DNA of 64,000 nucleotides, from assembly GCA_029959195.1 (NCBI GenBank), contig CP114119.1:2356001-2420000 (forward strand), written 5' to 3'. This DNA comes from Dictyophora rubrovolvata. Taxonomy: Eukaryota > Basidiomycota > Agaricomycetes > Phallales > Phallaceae. Below the pieces are notes generated by a model. It saw nothing but the letters and a program-made list of their open reading frames with translations. It made no database searches and was not told where the DNA came from. Position 1 is the stretch's first letter; every line of letters begins with the position of its first letter. A program made the position numbers and the translations under genes. This document shows positions 11,183 through 22,112 of this stretch, piece by piece.

Positions 11183-13607
11183 GACTGAGGTATTGGTTGT
11201 GGTTTGGACACTGAGTTGTTTGTCCTTTTCAAGAAGAAAGAAGGGACAAAGACAACCTACGTCCTGTATAAATACTCGTTGTTAACTACAAAAAAGCTGT
11301 GGGATGAGAAACGGAAACGTGTGTTTCGGGACACAAAAAATGTTTGCCCACACTTGGGTCGGAACGGTGTGCACAGCATCAGAGCTTAGCAGTGTACTGT
11401 GACTGTCACACATTCCAGCCGGTCGGCAAAGGGCCCTATCATTCCGCCGCGAGTGACGAGTCCGCTGGCATTGGACTGACGTCGGCCGCATGTTTAATTC
11501 ATGGTCTCAATTTGGCTAGCACTCTCTGGAAGCTTGTATCTTTATTCTTATCATGACTCGAGACAATATCTCGCATTTTCCGTATTCCTACATGTGGTGC
11601 CCTGGCGGCTCTGCCAGTGCAGGCGCCTGTTATTGGCTGCTGTTGGGAACTGCCTTACCATCGCAGTCTCGAAAGAAAAAAAGTGTCCTGATGACTAATT
11701 ATAGTCTGCGCGGAAGCGGAAATTTCATTCCGAGAGCTTGGTGGCTGCGCGGTTGAACTTGCACAGCCTTCTCAGAGCATCAAAAGTTCCCCAAACTCTC
11801 TTCAGGCAATTACCCCAAAGTTCCACGCACTTCCAACTGTAAATTTTGGCTAATTCCATTTAGATATCTTTTTAGGACGTAATTCTACCTTTCATCTTTT
11901 CACGGAACCCAACCTTGGCTATCTACAGACCATGAATCTCAGTTCAAGGACAAACTCCTACGCTATTGGAAATAACGTTCGACCGTATCTCCCACATTTG
12001 ACAAGCGCCTCAATAGACTTCTATGCTCAGTATCCGACGTTTGGATTTCTGGACGCCAAGTTACACATTCCACCATCTATTGAAGAGGTGTGAAGCATGT
12101 GAAGAATGAAGATACACGACACGCCACGATTTCTAATTTGTAAATTTGTCAGCCTCTATAATAATAGGAACGAAAGTGACTTTCGTCCAGCACTGAAGAA
12201 TGTCATATCCTGCAGCCTTGGCTGCGTTCCCCTGGCATTGTGAGGATTACCAATATTAATGATTTGAATTTTAAACATTCCCCTCACCATACACACACAG
12301 ACCCTTTGTGTCTCATGTCGCCCAAAAAAGTACTCTAACGCATGCCATCAGATGACACTGATAGATGGGGTAGCAATCAAGTTTTTTCTGCTGAATTCAA
12401 AGTTTTCAATGAAGAGGATAATCATGAGACATACACGTTCATTAGACAAGACCTTATGCAGACTGCTTTCATCACATCGTTTTCCCGTGTCGTCTGGCAC
12501 GGTTTACCCTCGCGACAGGTGGTTTCAGTGCCTACTGTCAGTAAAACCGGTACAATTTCAGTGCTATATGACCTATGTGCCAATGATTGATCCACGTAAT
12601 ACGCAGATCGACCACTGGCGAAAACTAGGGGATGTCATAAAACCTATAAGCTGTATTTGACAATTGTCCTTTGCACAGCCACCCGCGTACGAGTCAAATG
12701 CTTGGAATGATATAAGTGTATACATATGTTATCAAACCTCCGTATGAATAAAGTTTGATTGCAGGCCTATTATACTAAGTGACATCCTTACTACTCATTC
12801 AAATCCTTGACAGTCGGAAAGCAATTACAAAAGCATACGATGGGAGCGGCCTCGCACTCGGTCGCAGTTCTGCATGTATTTCAGCGTTCATTTACGTGCG
12901 ATACCAGAGAAGTTGATATTATTGATTTGTTTGAAATTAGATCTACGAATACTACCACCATGCGAGTCAACGTACACGCAAACGCGTGCCTGGATTCAAT
13001 CATGCATAGCAATTTTGAATCAAGCTGAGTAACCATTTGGTTCAATTATGAGCATGAGTAGACAAGGCATCAATGGATCATTTGAAAGCCCGTTGCAAGG
13101 CAATTGTGTAGACCCGTGCAGTGTCATTCATCGTATTTTCGTCTTTTCGAGAAGATGAACGGTGGGTGGCTCGATATTTGATTGAAAACTTGGGGTTATG
13201 TTTATGTATATGTGGACCGCTCAAAATTTGGGGGATCGCAGTTTAGCATCGCATTTTGTTGCATCGGTGATAGTGCAAAATCCTTTTCTCCTTTTCCTCA
13301 TAATTTAAATATCTTCCAGTTCAAGAACATCCCTGAATGTCATTGTCAACGTCGATGAGAACCAGTCGAGTAGAAATGAATCACAAAGCAGAACAAATGA
13401 CGAGGCGGACGCCAAGGCGCCAAAGACCCGATACGGTTTTGGACAAGGTGTCCGAAAATTCTCTTCTTGCATCGTAAACTATTCACACCCTTAGATACAT
13501 AGCCTTGCGTCCCGTTCTCGGAACCATCAGGCGACTAATTTTTGCAAGTTGCAACCCAACGGGCCACGGTCTCCGGGTGTCGCGGATACGAAGAACATCG
13601 TCATCAT
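11183..13607. other. Gene-poor interval
   Basis: About 2.4 kb with no recognisable conserved gene. The longest open frames (for example 12342-12590 and 13483-13896) show no domain and no consistent codon pattern. A 53-codon frame at 11932-12093 (+) starts MNLSSRTNSYAIGN and ends at a GT that could be a splice donor, but I found no matching second exon. I see no promoter or RNA gene here. Confidence 0.4.
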
Positions 13608-14527
13608 TAGGGCTCGCCACAGTATCCGTATTGTACGGAATACGGCGGCCGTATATACGGTCCGTACACGTACCGTAACAGGTTTTGAGAGACCAAAATA
13701 CAGTCCGTACAAATACGGCCGTAACGTCTGTATTACGGATACGGATTATTGGGGCAAGTTCCATTAAGTAAGCACATAATTTCTCACCTTTTTCATTAGT
13801 TCTCTTTGCTCCTTCGGGCCTATGGAGGCCTATGGAATCTGGATGCCTGAAGCAGGCGCCGGAATAGCACCAAGGCTGACCCGAGCTCACGGGCACTAAA
13901 CCTCTCCATGGCGCTGGGCGCTGCTCTCAACACCACGAACAAGTCGTCTAGGTGCCTCTAGGTGCTCAAATCTTCTCATCCCGTCTAGGCCCTCACAGAC
14001 CCTTACAGTCTTCATAGTACAATCAAAGTCTTATATTACTCCGCGAGGTGACGCCCCAATCCGCAGAGCAAGGAGCCCACCCATCCGGTGTTCCACATAG
14101 CTCACCCCCAGCCTCACCAGCGGCTCCGTCGCAAGTTCGAGGCAGGAATACGCGGATGCGTCATCTCGCGTTGTGGGAGGTTGTGGGTCCATGATCGTGA
14201 CGCTTGCAGCTGCTTCGTTGAACTTTGTCTCACGTTAGGCGCCGTGACCGCGTGACCATTGGTCGACCGTTGTGCGTATTTGAGCACTCGAGGTAAGTTT
14301 TTGGTGACATCCACATGTTATTTCCCTAAATTATACTTAGAAAATATATATATTCTATACTCTGTACATTCAGCTCTCATTATTCTGCCAAATTTATAAT
14401 CCGTGCACGTAATTACCCGTATACGGCCGTAATACGGACCGTACTGTACCGTAAAGGGCTCGGGTTGGTTCCAATACGGTACGGATACAGTACGGAATAC
14501 GCCGTTACGGTACGGTGGCGAGCCCTA
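13608..14527. mobile_element. Non-autonomous hAT-type DNA transposon (MITE-like, 920 bp)
   Basis: Perfect 13-bp terminal inverted repeats: TAGGGCTCGCCAC at 13608-13620 and GTGGCGAGCCCTA at 14515-14527. The flanks are an exact 8-bp direct duplication GTCATCAT at 13600-13607 and 14528-14535. A TAGGG-type terminus with 8-bp duplication is the hallmark of hAT elements. Inside both ends are dense short CGTAC/CCGTA motifs in both orientations (13622-13745 and 14398-14512), the sub-terminal repeats where hAT transposases bind. The interior has no transposase frame, so it would need one supplied elsewhere. The intact duplication and ends suggest a fairly recent insertion. Confidence 0.93.
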
Positions 14528-14821
14528 GTCATCATGACGGCCTCTTTTGATTTGGTTTTCAGCAGCGTCGGATCAATCAGAAGAGAAAAAGGGACAACTC
14601 TCCCATGTTGTTACCCCGCACGAACACAGAAAATACCAGACAATGTTATGTAGATAATGATGGAGCCACTGGCAGGAGCTATCTGAGTGACAACGTCACC
14701 GCATCACGGTCGTGGCATTGGGCGTTTATCAAGCCAATGTCGTTCTTCGTAATGCGCAACTCTGCCACGACAGCCATCATCTAGTCTTTACCCATCATAC
14801 TCTCATTGCTGGATTAAGAAT
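14528..14821. other. Right target-site copy and upstream region of the DUF2470 gene
   Basis: Begins with the right GTCATCAT target-site copy. The rest carries no open frame of note and should contain the promoter of the gene starting at 14822. I see no clear TATA box. Confidence 0.35.
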
Positions 14822-15712
14822 ATGTCGGACGAGGTAGCTTCACGTTCATCATTCTTGTGTATGTACATGAGCAATCATCCGGACACACTGGGTAAGTATT
14901 TGAATGTTTCGCTGTGTGTGCAATGCACATCTCACCAAAGCTTCTCAAGTTGCGTATGTTAGACATTTTGGAAAGATTCAGCCGCTGGTTGAGTCCGCGT
15001 CAATGACGTCTATCAACTCAAAAGTGAACATTGTGGCTTATTTGTGCATTCAGACTTGCTAGTGCTAAACGATATAAAGGCGATGTCACTCACCTACATC
15101 CTAAAAGGATCCAAAGAGAAAGGAACTGTAACTGTTCCTTTTGAACCACCTCTTTCTGGATATGACGAGGTCAAACCACGGCTACTCTCAATGAAACTGG
15201 ATGCTGAAGAAAGTTTGGGAATGGTCAGTAATAAATGAATTTTCGTTAATATATGGAAAGCTAACAATTGAGTCGCACCTAACCAGGTTAAACGACCACA
15301 GATCACAACGTTTGAAATGGGACCTGAAATATTCGTCACCCTATCCCTGATTGCGTTGTTCATTTTCGTAACTTTCTCGGAACAGAAGCCGTATTCTACG
15401 GTATACAATATAGGACCCTGGCTCCGAAATGCTGTCGGGGGGCCCAAGGTTATTAAAGCAATTTGGATTTTCGCTTTTACTCTTCATTTTCTAGAAGCTG
15501 CATATGTGTTTATACTTTGCCGAAGACACTCCACAGGTTTTGTGCTAGGAGTATGTCTTGCGTGTTCTCCATCCTTCATGGTTCAGTCATTCAGTATGTC
15601 TTTATAGGCTAAATGGGTTATACTTGCATTTTCTGCCGGATACCCCGGATGGACTAGATTAAAACGATTGATCCAAAAGGCCAGAATAGACTCTATAACC
15701 AAAATTCATTAG
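14822..15712 (+). CDS. DUF2470 domain protein with C-terminal membrane segments
   Basis: Unknown function; DUF2470 is also found at the C-terminus of haem-utilisation-like flavin proteins. Start MSDEVASRSSFLCMYMSNHP, then after an intron VAYVRHFGKIQPLVESASMT, then KAMSLTYILKGSKEKGTVTV and GYDEVKPRLLSMKLDAEESL, the ordered DUF2470 blocks. The next exon has PQITTFEMGPEIFVTLSLIA with a hydrophobic stretch, GPWLRNAVGGPKVIK, a second hydrophobic stretch IWIFAFTLHFLEAAYVFIL, and a last exon AKWVILAFSAGYPGWTRLKR ending TKIH at 15712. Introns at about 14891, 15026-15081, 15225 and 15555 are all GT-AG. The 15026 intron shows a GCTAAAC branch-like site. Probably an integral membrane protein; partner unknown. 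Confidence 0.75.
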
Positions 15713-16016
15713 CGTTTTCTCGGTTCACTCGCCACCCTGGGTATTCCAAGAGCCAGCCGGGTGGATAACATGCTGTCCTATGATGTACATTATTCGGATT
15801 ATAGCTATCATTAGAGCAGAATTAGTACTTTTGTCTACCACGAAAACTTGAATAGACCGCCATCTATTCCGAAGTCTAGTTGCCCATCAAAGTTTAGGCG
15901 CTCGATACCAATCGAGCAGTTTGTTTCCGCGCAGGTTGTCAACCAATTCGATAACCCAGTTTCCATGTTCAAACTCCGAACAGCACGCCGAAGCCTAAGC
16001 TTAGACTCCCACCACG

Positions 16017-18844
16017 ATGACAACAAGCACACTGTCTGTAACAATGCTGGGAGCTGGACAGGAAGTAGGTAGATCCTGTTGTGTTTTGAAATATAAGGGA
16101 ATTACCGTTGTTTGTGATGCCGGTCAGTAGCATAGTTTCTCACGTAAGATTTTGGATGGGACAGACGATTGCCACAGGCATCCACCCCGCACATTCGGGA
16201 ATAGCTTCGTTACCGTTCATAGATGCTTTGGACTGGAGTACAGTCGATGCCATCTTAATAACGCAGTAAGTACTCTATGTCATGGTTGATACATGGTGTG
16301 TGCGATATTTGGGCTTACATACATTCCAAAAAGTTTTCATCTTGATCATGCTGCCGCATTAACTTACATTATGGAAAAGGCGCGTCTTGTGAGAATATAT
16401 TCGCATGAAAAGCACTGACTCTCAAAAAAAGACGACCTTCAAAGACGGGAGAGGCAAAGTTTACATGACACCCCCTACCAAAGCGGTATACAGGTTAATA
16501 ATGCAAGACTTCGATAGGACGAGGTTTGTTTTCTTTTCAGAACGACACGGACAATGTCACATATACTCATACCTTAAGTAGCGAAACCCCTTCAGGGCCT
16601 TTTTTCACTCCCAAAGACCTTGCTAATTCTCTCTCGAACATAATCCCAATATCTGCTCACCAGCTTATCTCTCCGTCTCCCCGTTTGTCCTTCATACCGT
16701 ATCATGCAGGACATGTCATTGGAGCCTGTATGTATATGGTTGAAATAGACGATCTCAAGGTCTTTTACACAGGAGATTACTCGAGAGAAGAAACCCAACA
16801 TCTTCCAAAAGCGGAGATCCCCCCCGTTCAGCCAGATGTTCTAATTATCGAAAGCACACACGGGGTTCAAAATCATAGACGAAGGGACCAAAAAGAGGAG
16901 ATCTTCACCGAGATCGTTCATCAGATAGTCAAGCGTGGTGGACACATTCTTCTGCCCGTCTTTGCTTTAGGACAGCCTCAGGAGTTAATGCTGGTATTGG
17001 ACGCTTATTGGAAAGCACACCCCGAACTCCATTCCATTCCTATATATTATACTTCTGATATGGTTGATCAAAGTTTAGCAGTTTATAAAGCATATGTACA
17101 TACATTGAATTCCGACATGCGAAGGCGATTCGCTCGACAAGATAATCCTTTTAAATTCCAGTGCGTCTTTCTGTGCTCTTCAATCTCACGGCACTTTCTT
17201 TAAAAAAAACAATCGCAGATACGTCACTCATCTTCCGCAAGATCGCAATTTTGCAAAAAGGGTGGCTGATGGCCCTCCATGCGTCATACTTGCGACGCCT
17301 GCAATGCTACAAAGTGGTTTTAGCAGAGAGCTATTGGAGATGTTGGCTCCTGATCCCCGCAATGGTCTGATAATAACTGGATATTCAGCTGAAGGAACGT
17401 TAGCAAGGGTAAGTTCAATCTGCGAAAATACCACTATACTTGTACTTTCTCATCTGGTCAATATAATTGCTTTTCTCCCACTGTTGATCGCGAATTCCTC
17501 CCTTCTTGAAACCGTTTATTTACATACTACAGGACATCATTCAAAACCAGCCGAATGAGTTGACGAGTCTAAAGGGCAAATCTATTCCTTGTTGTTTATC
17601 TATCCACGAAATTGCATTTTCAGCACATGTTGATTTCGGTGAAAATGTTGCTTTTATAGAACAGGTTCATGCATCGCATGTAGTACGTATGAATATCTCT
17701 GTTAAGCTTTTGAGCTGATCGACCCATTTCGTTAGGTACTCATTCATGGAGAACGGCATGGGATGCATAGACTTAAAGACGCGTTGCAGAACCGGTTCGA
17801 TTCTCGTGGTGAAAATGTGGAAATACACACACCTCGTAATCTCGAACCTTTACTTTTGGAATTTAAAAAACGACAAAATTTGACAAAGGTGATATTCGTT
17901 TCAAATCGGTATTATATGCGAATCAGTTCGATTTTTTTTTTTTACGACTTTGTGCTAGGTCGTTGGAAAATTGGCTTCGGGCGGGCCACAAGACGATACA
18001 ACTCTCTCAGGTTTATTAGTCTCAAAGGAGTCTTCCTCTATATTATTCGACCCTTCTGAAGATCTATTTCGCGACGACTCTGAAATTTCCCCCGCAACTA
18101 TAGTACAAAGACAGAAACTTTCTATTGACGTCGAATGGTCCTTAATTATTCAACCGCTCGAATATATGTTTGGCCCGGTTGAAAAATTAGCTGATAAGAA
18201 TGGTAAATTGGTATTTCAGGTAGGTTTTTTTATTATGCTTTCTCTGCCATTGCCTTTTTTAAATACTGCGCCCAGGTAATGAAAACATTGGCCGTGCAGG
18301 AAACAGGAGTTTTCGAGCTGACATTAGAATGGACATCATCTCCTCGTAATGATATGGTAGCAGACGCTGTTATTGCTTTCCTTCTTAGCGCACAAGGAAA
18401 TCCTTTGTCATTGGAAGAATGTCGGCATTTCCTTCAGCCTACTTCCGTGAACCTCACTGAAAATGCGGTAGCGATGACCGAACACCGCACCCATACAACC
18501 ATTACTGCCCGCAATTTTGCTGAGACCAACTTAGAGCGTGTCAAGACAATCTTACAAGCGCATTTCGGAAAAGTCGAAGTCTATTGCCAAGAGGAGAATC
18601 AAAGAACATTTGGCCTTCAAGTGACTTTCAAAATCACTGTAGATGCAGCGGAGGCTAACATCATTTATGTCGAATCAGAGTCCTTGGTGAGTTGACCTTT
18701 CAAAATAGTAATCTTTGTTTTTAAATCTTCAAGACGGTCGATTGCCCGGATGATATTCTTCGAAAAAGGTTAAACGAGATTCTGGGACTTGTCATGATCA
18801 ACTTGAAAAGTTTCCGAGACGTTTTTGTGCATTCTGTCATGTAA
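16017..18844 (+). CDS. Ysh1/CPSF73-like metallo-beta-lactamase endonuclease (divergent)
   Basis: Family members cut pre-mRNA at the poly(A) site within CPSF. Start MTTSTLSVTMLGAGQEVGRS; zinc motif THFHLDHAA near residue 65 (split by an intron at 16268); YHAGHVIGACMYMVEI; YTGDYSREE; ESTHGV; PVFALGQPQELM; ILATPAMLQSGFSRELL; beta-CASP GYSAEGTLAR; FSAHVDF; and HGERHGMHRL. The C-terminal CPSF73 domain starts KLSIDVEWSLI and ends FRDVFVHSVM. The metal-binding His/Asp set is present. But ESTYG, GRAQE, YYASSLA.KCMAVYQTY and SPGFMQSG, almost fixed in canonical Ysh1, are ESTHG, GQPQE, YYTSDMVDQSLAVYKAY and TPAMLQSG here. I infer either an active but fast-evolving paralogue or relaxed constraint. About eight short introns, all keeping frame, including 16524-16578. 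Confidence 0.85.
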
Positions 18845-19078
18845 ATGTAGTCCATCAATGTGAATAATAATAACGCACTCTTGAGACAAAACGACATAAG
18901 TCACATCCATAAAGTATTTGAATCAAGTTTTCCGACCAAGCGTAAACATGATAGATAAGATAAATAAAGATCGAACGGAAGGTGGATGGATGATGGAATA
19001 TCAAGCGGACGAGCCCGATTAAAATATCATAATGGCGTTGCATGTAGCAATCTTAGTGTAGAAGACAAGATGAATCCA
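18845..19078. other. Intergenic spacer
   Basis: Short AT-rich spacer between the endonuclease gene and the SED5 relic. No feature seen beyond the likely 3' end signals of the plus-strand gene. Confidence 0.3.
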
Positions 19079-19873
19079 CTAAAGTGACTATGAAACGAGG
19101 ATGAAAATAAGAAACTGGAACAATAATTTGATTGAGTGACCGAATATTATGGATAGAACGGAAATAACAACATACAAAGACGATGAGAACACCAAAGATT
19201 TTTAGCATCAGCCATCTATTGCCTGATATACTGGCATAATATCTCAATAACTCCCGCTGAGCGCCAGAGATGTTGTTCGCTATGCCACGGTCTGCATCAA
19301 TCCGCTGAACAGTTTCTCATTGTTCGGCTACCATAGTGGTTAATTTGACCTAGCTCTGCAGTGGCGGATTCGATAGACTCGATAGCGGTGGAACGAGATT
19401 GAATGTATGGGTCCTATTGTAGAAGGTTATTAAGTGTGATACGGAGATAGTCAAGCCACACACCTGTTGCTCCATTGCATGTATGGGTCATTCCCTTTGC
19501 CGCCAGGGCCTTCTTCCGCACTTCCGATATCCAACGCCAGAATATGTCCATCCTAAACTTCACAACCCTTTCCTTTGGCAATCTGAGATTTAAAGATTGA
19601 GGACTCAAAATCATGAAGAAGGACATGATGATATCACACCTGCGTTCGCAATTCTGATGCGTCCCTGAAGCTTAAACTTGTGTTGGCGGGCTTGCGTTGC
19701 AACAAGGTAACAACATTCTTGTTATGTTCCTCTACCTGTGTGGCTTTTTCTTTCAATTGGGTTTGGGCACGAACGTAGGCTTCTAAGGATGCAATATCCT
19801 TGTTAGTTTTTGCAATATCTTGTTTATCCAGTGCGTCAGTCCCTTTGATGACACGAGCATTAACCTGAAGCAT
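19079..19873 (-). pseudogene. SED5/syntaxin-5-like Golgi SNARE relic, 5'-truncated and frameshifted
   Basis: Recognisable Sed5 pieces in order: VEEHNKNVVTLLQRKPANTS and RDASELRTQ (about 19640-19750), SRSTAIESIESATAELGQI (about 19350-19405), QRIDADRGIANNISGAQREL (about 19240-19310) and the tail anchor RWLMLKIFGVLIVFV (about 19165-19210). The N-terminal Habc start of Sed5 is absent. Within the SNARE helix there is an in-frame TGA at 19317-19319 and a frame change near 19340-19350. Further frame changes lie near 19475 and 19560-19580. These cannot all be explained by introns, so I call it a decayed copy. The functional SED5, which is essential in fungi, should lie elsewhere in the genome. Confidence 0.72.
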
Positions 19874-22112
19874 GACATGAACGCGAAAGATTCATACATT
19901 AATTTCTGTCGGTCGATCGTTATCTCCGGCGAGGCGATGTCACATACAGCACTTTCGCAGCTTGTCTCGGCGTCGTCGGTTGAACCAAGGCTTTCTCTGT
20001 CCGTAGCGAATACATCCAGTGCGCCATCGGCAAAGGAAGCAACTTAAACGAAGTATTACGATCAGCCAAAGGTCAAATTAGAATGCAAAGCCCACTAACC
20101 ATCGGTCCCGGATTCAACGACGACTGCCGGGCTGAAGGCCTTGAGGGCGGCTGTGATTGAGCAGCCCGCTGCTTCTGCAAACTGCTGTAATTTAGTATGA
20201 GTTCAACAGTGAATGATCTGTACTGCATACTTCATATACAACTTGGGTGTCGGTTGTATCTAGCATCGCCATGTGAACGTTCTTTGGCGAACGCTTCGAA
20301 TCCAATTTCTCAGATGCCTGCGACAAACGGAACCGATAAGAGACCTCACCATCAACAAATACGTTAGTAAGATATCATCATAATCATCGCTCTGTGTTAG
20401 GTTCAATATCATGTATGTCGATTTGATGTGCTGACTTACAACGTCGATCTCCTGGCCCGCCTCGTTGTCCTTTCCAGGGAGGAATTTGTTCCACCTCTTC
20501 AGATCGTTTGCTGTGCGGCTGGATCTCCCTCGCGAGGTTCCAGCACTGCCATGATTACTATCGTCCTTATCTCCAGCGCTCCCATCTTTCTTATCACTGT
20601 TACCCTTATCATTGCCGTTCCCGTCCTCTTTGCCCTCTCCATCTTCTCCATCCTCCTTATCCTCCTTGCTCTTCCCTTTCCCGTCTTTCTCGTCGTTGTC
20701 GTTGTCATCATAGTCGTCGTCTTCACCATAGTCATTGTCATCGTCGTCTTCCTCCTGCTTATCCGTTCTTTTGGCCCCCTTTGCTTCCTTCTTCAGGTCC
20801 ACATCCTTCAAGGGCTGATCCGGTTCATGGCGTCTGAAAGGCGCGGAAAGTAGTTCGGTCAGTCTCTTATCGTGCTTGAGCTTAAAACCGTCATAAAGAA
20901 TAGCTTGAGGGTTGACAAACGGAAGCTTGAAAGGGTATGAGAAATTTTCTTCCAAAATCCGGTCCTTCGTTGAGTCTGCTTTGTCACCTCCCGGTTCCAG
21001 CTGCTGCTTAGCGTCGCGCAGGAACTGTAACGGGTTTTGTGTGTCTATTGTGGGGGCCATCGTATAGGGGCGGAAATTCGATGGTCCAACGCGAGTGTAA
21101 GCTATCTCAGCTCCAGGGAAGAAACCCCACCTGGACTCAATTTGTGCTACATCTTTGACTCCTGAAGCGACCTCGAAGTGAAGACCGCGCGAAAGTTGAT
21201 CCCAGAATGCCCATGCCCATTCCTCTGCATGGGTAATGCGAAAGGGGAAGCGTACATTGGCCATAATCTCGTGTTTTGAGTACCCGTTCTTTTCTCCAGG
21301 TTCCAATATTAGCGGGAGATTCCTAATAATCCACAACTTATAATCTCTCTTGTGTAGCACACTCACAACGACGGCGTCACGGGGTTGAGAGATGAGTATG
21401 GCACCCTGATTTTGGGATTTCTCCACATTGACAGAACTGTTGGGACCGACTTTGAACCTACATGTTATACAGTAAGTCATTTGTTCGTAGAGAGTGTGAG
21501 GTCTTGACATACATGGGGGACATAACACGAAGCCTCATGGGTAATGCGAAAGGGGAAGCGTACATTGGCCATAATCTCGTGTTTTGAGTACCCGTTCTTT
21601 TCTCCAGGTTCCAATATTAGCGGGAGATTCCTAATAATCCACAACTTATAATCTCTCTTGTGTAGCACACTCACAACGACGGCGTCACGGGGTTGAGAGA
21701 TGAGTATGGCACCCTGATTTTGGGATTTCTCCACATTGACAGAACTGTTGGGACCGACTTTGAACCTACATGTTATACAGTAAGTCATTTGTTCGTAGAG
21801 AGTGTGAGGTCTTGACATACATGGGGGACATAACACGAAGCCTACACCTCCTTTAAAACTTTGTGAAGTTCCAGACACCACAGGACCGGGGGATTCCGTC
21901 CACATAATTTTATCCTCATTGATGGAGAAAGGTTTGAAGCCACTTGGGAGCTGGCACTCGGCCTTATAGGCATTGAGGGGGTCTATACGAGATACGTGGT
22001 ACTCGTAAGTCCGAGCTCCTCGTAGATAGCTATTATATAATCGAGTATCACGCAGCGTGTATATAGCTATTTTTTTCACCGTAGGCGCGTGCAGATGCCC
22101 GTGTGCGCCCAA
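19783..22112 (-). CDS. Unknown protein with long Asp/Glu/Lys-rich segment; carries a 308-bp internal duplication
   Basis: No family recognised. Start MGAHGHLHAPTVKKIAIYTL; a folded-looking region with RGARTYEYHVSRIDPLNAYK, ILISQPRDAVVVSVLHKRDY and EEWAWAFWDQLSRGLHFEV; then SNFRPYTMAPTIDTQNPLQF; a highly acidic stretch (about 20570-20790, Asp/Glu/Lys/Gly); and RWNKFLPGKDNEAG. Four C-terminal exons with good splice sites give SDDYDDILLTYLL, SEKLDSKRSPKNVHMAMLDT, QFAEAAGCSITAALKAFSPA and SFADGALDVFATDRESLGS. The reading frame closes at 19783, overlapping the SED5 relic by about 90 bases, so the true end may have been lost. A tandem duplication (see separate entry) interrupts the frame unless one copy is removed by splicing. 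Confidence 0.55.
21228..21843. repeat. Perfect 308-bp tandem duplication inside a gene
   Basis: Bases 21228-21535 are repeated as 21536-21843 with no difference that I can find by eye. The unit holds part of two exons of the acidic gene and the candidate intron between them. Because 308 is not a multiple of three, the second copy shifts the frame and leads to a stop if read through. The lack of divergence points to a very recent event or an assembly error. Confidence 0.9.

Noticed and set aside
13483-13896. 137-codon minus-strand frame
   Set aside because: It runs across the left end of the hAT element and reflects its repeated motifs, not a gene.
16524-16578. Open reading through 16526-16578 joined to the nuclease exon
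   Set aside because: A 17-bp intron would be needed. Treating 16524-16578 as a normal 55-bp intron gives the family sequence MQDFDRTSSE instead.
20499-20853. Plus-strand and minus-strand frames opposite the acidic segment
   Set aside because: They mirror the GAC/GAT/GAG-rich codons of the acidic protein; the hydrophobic plus-strand peptide is only the complement.
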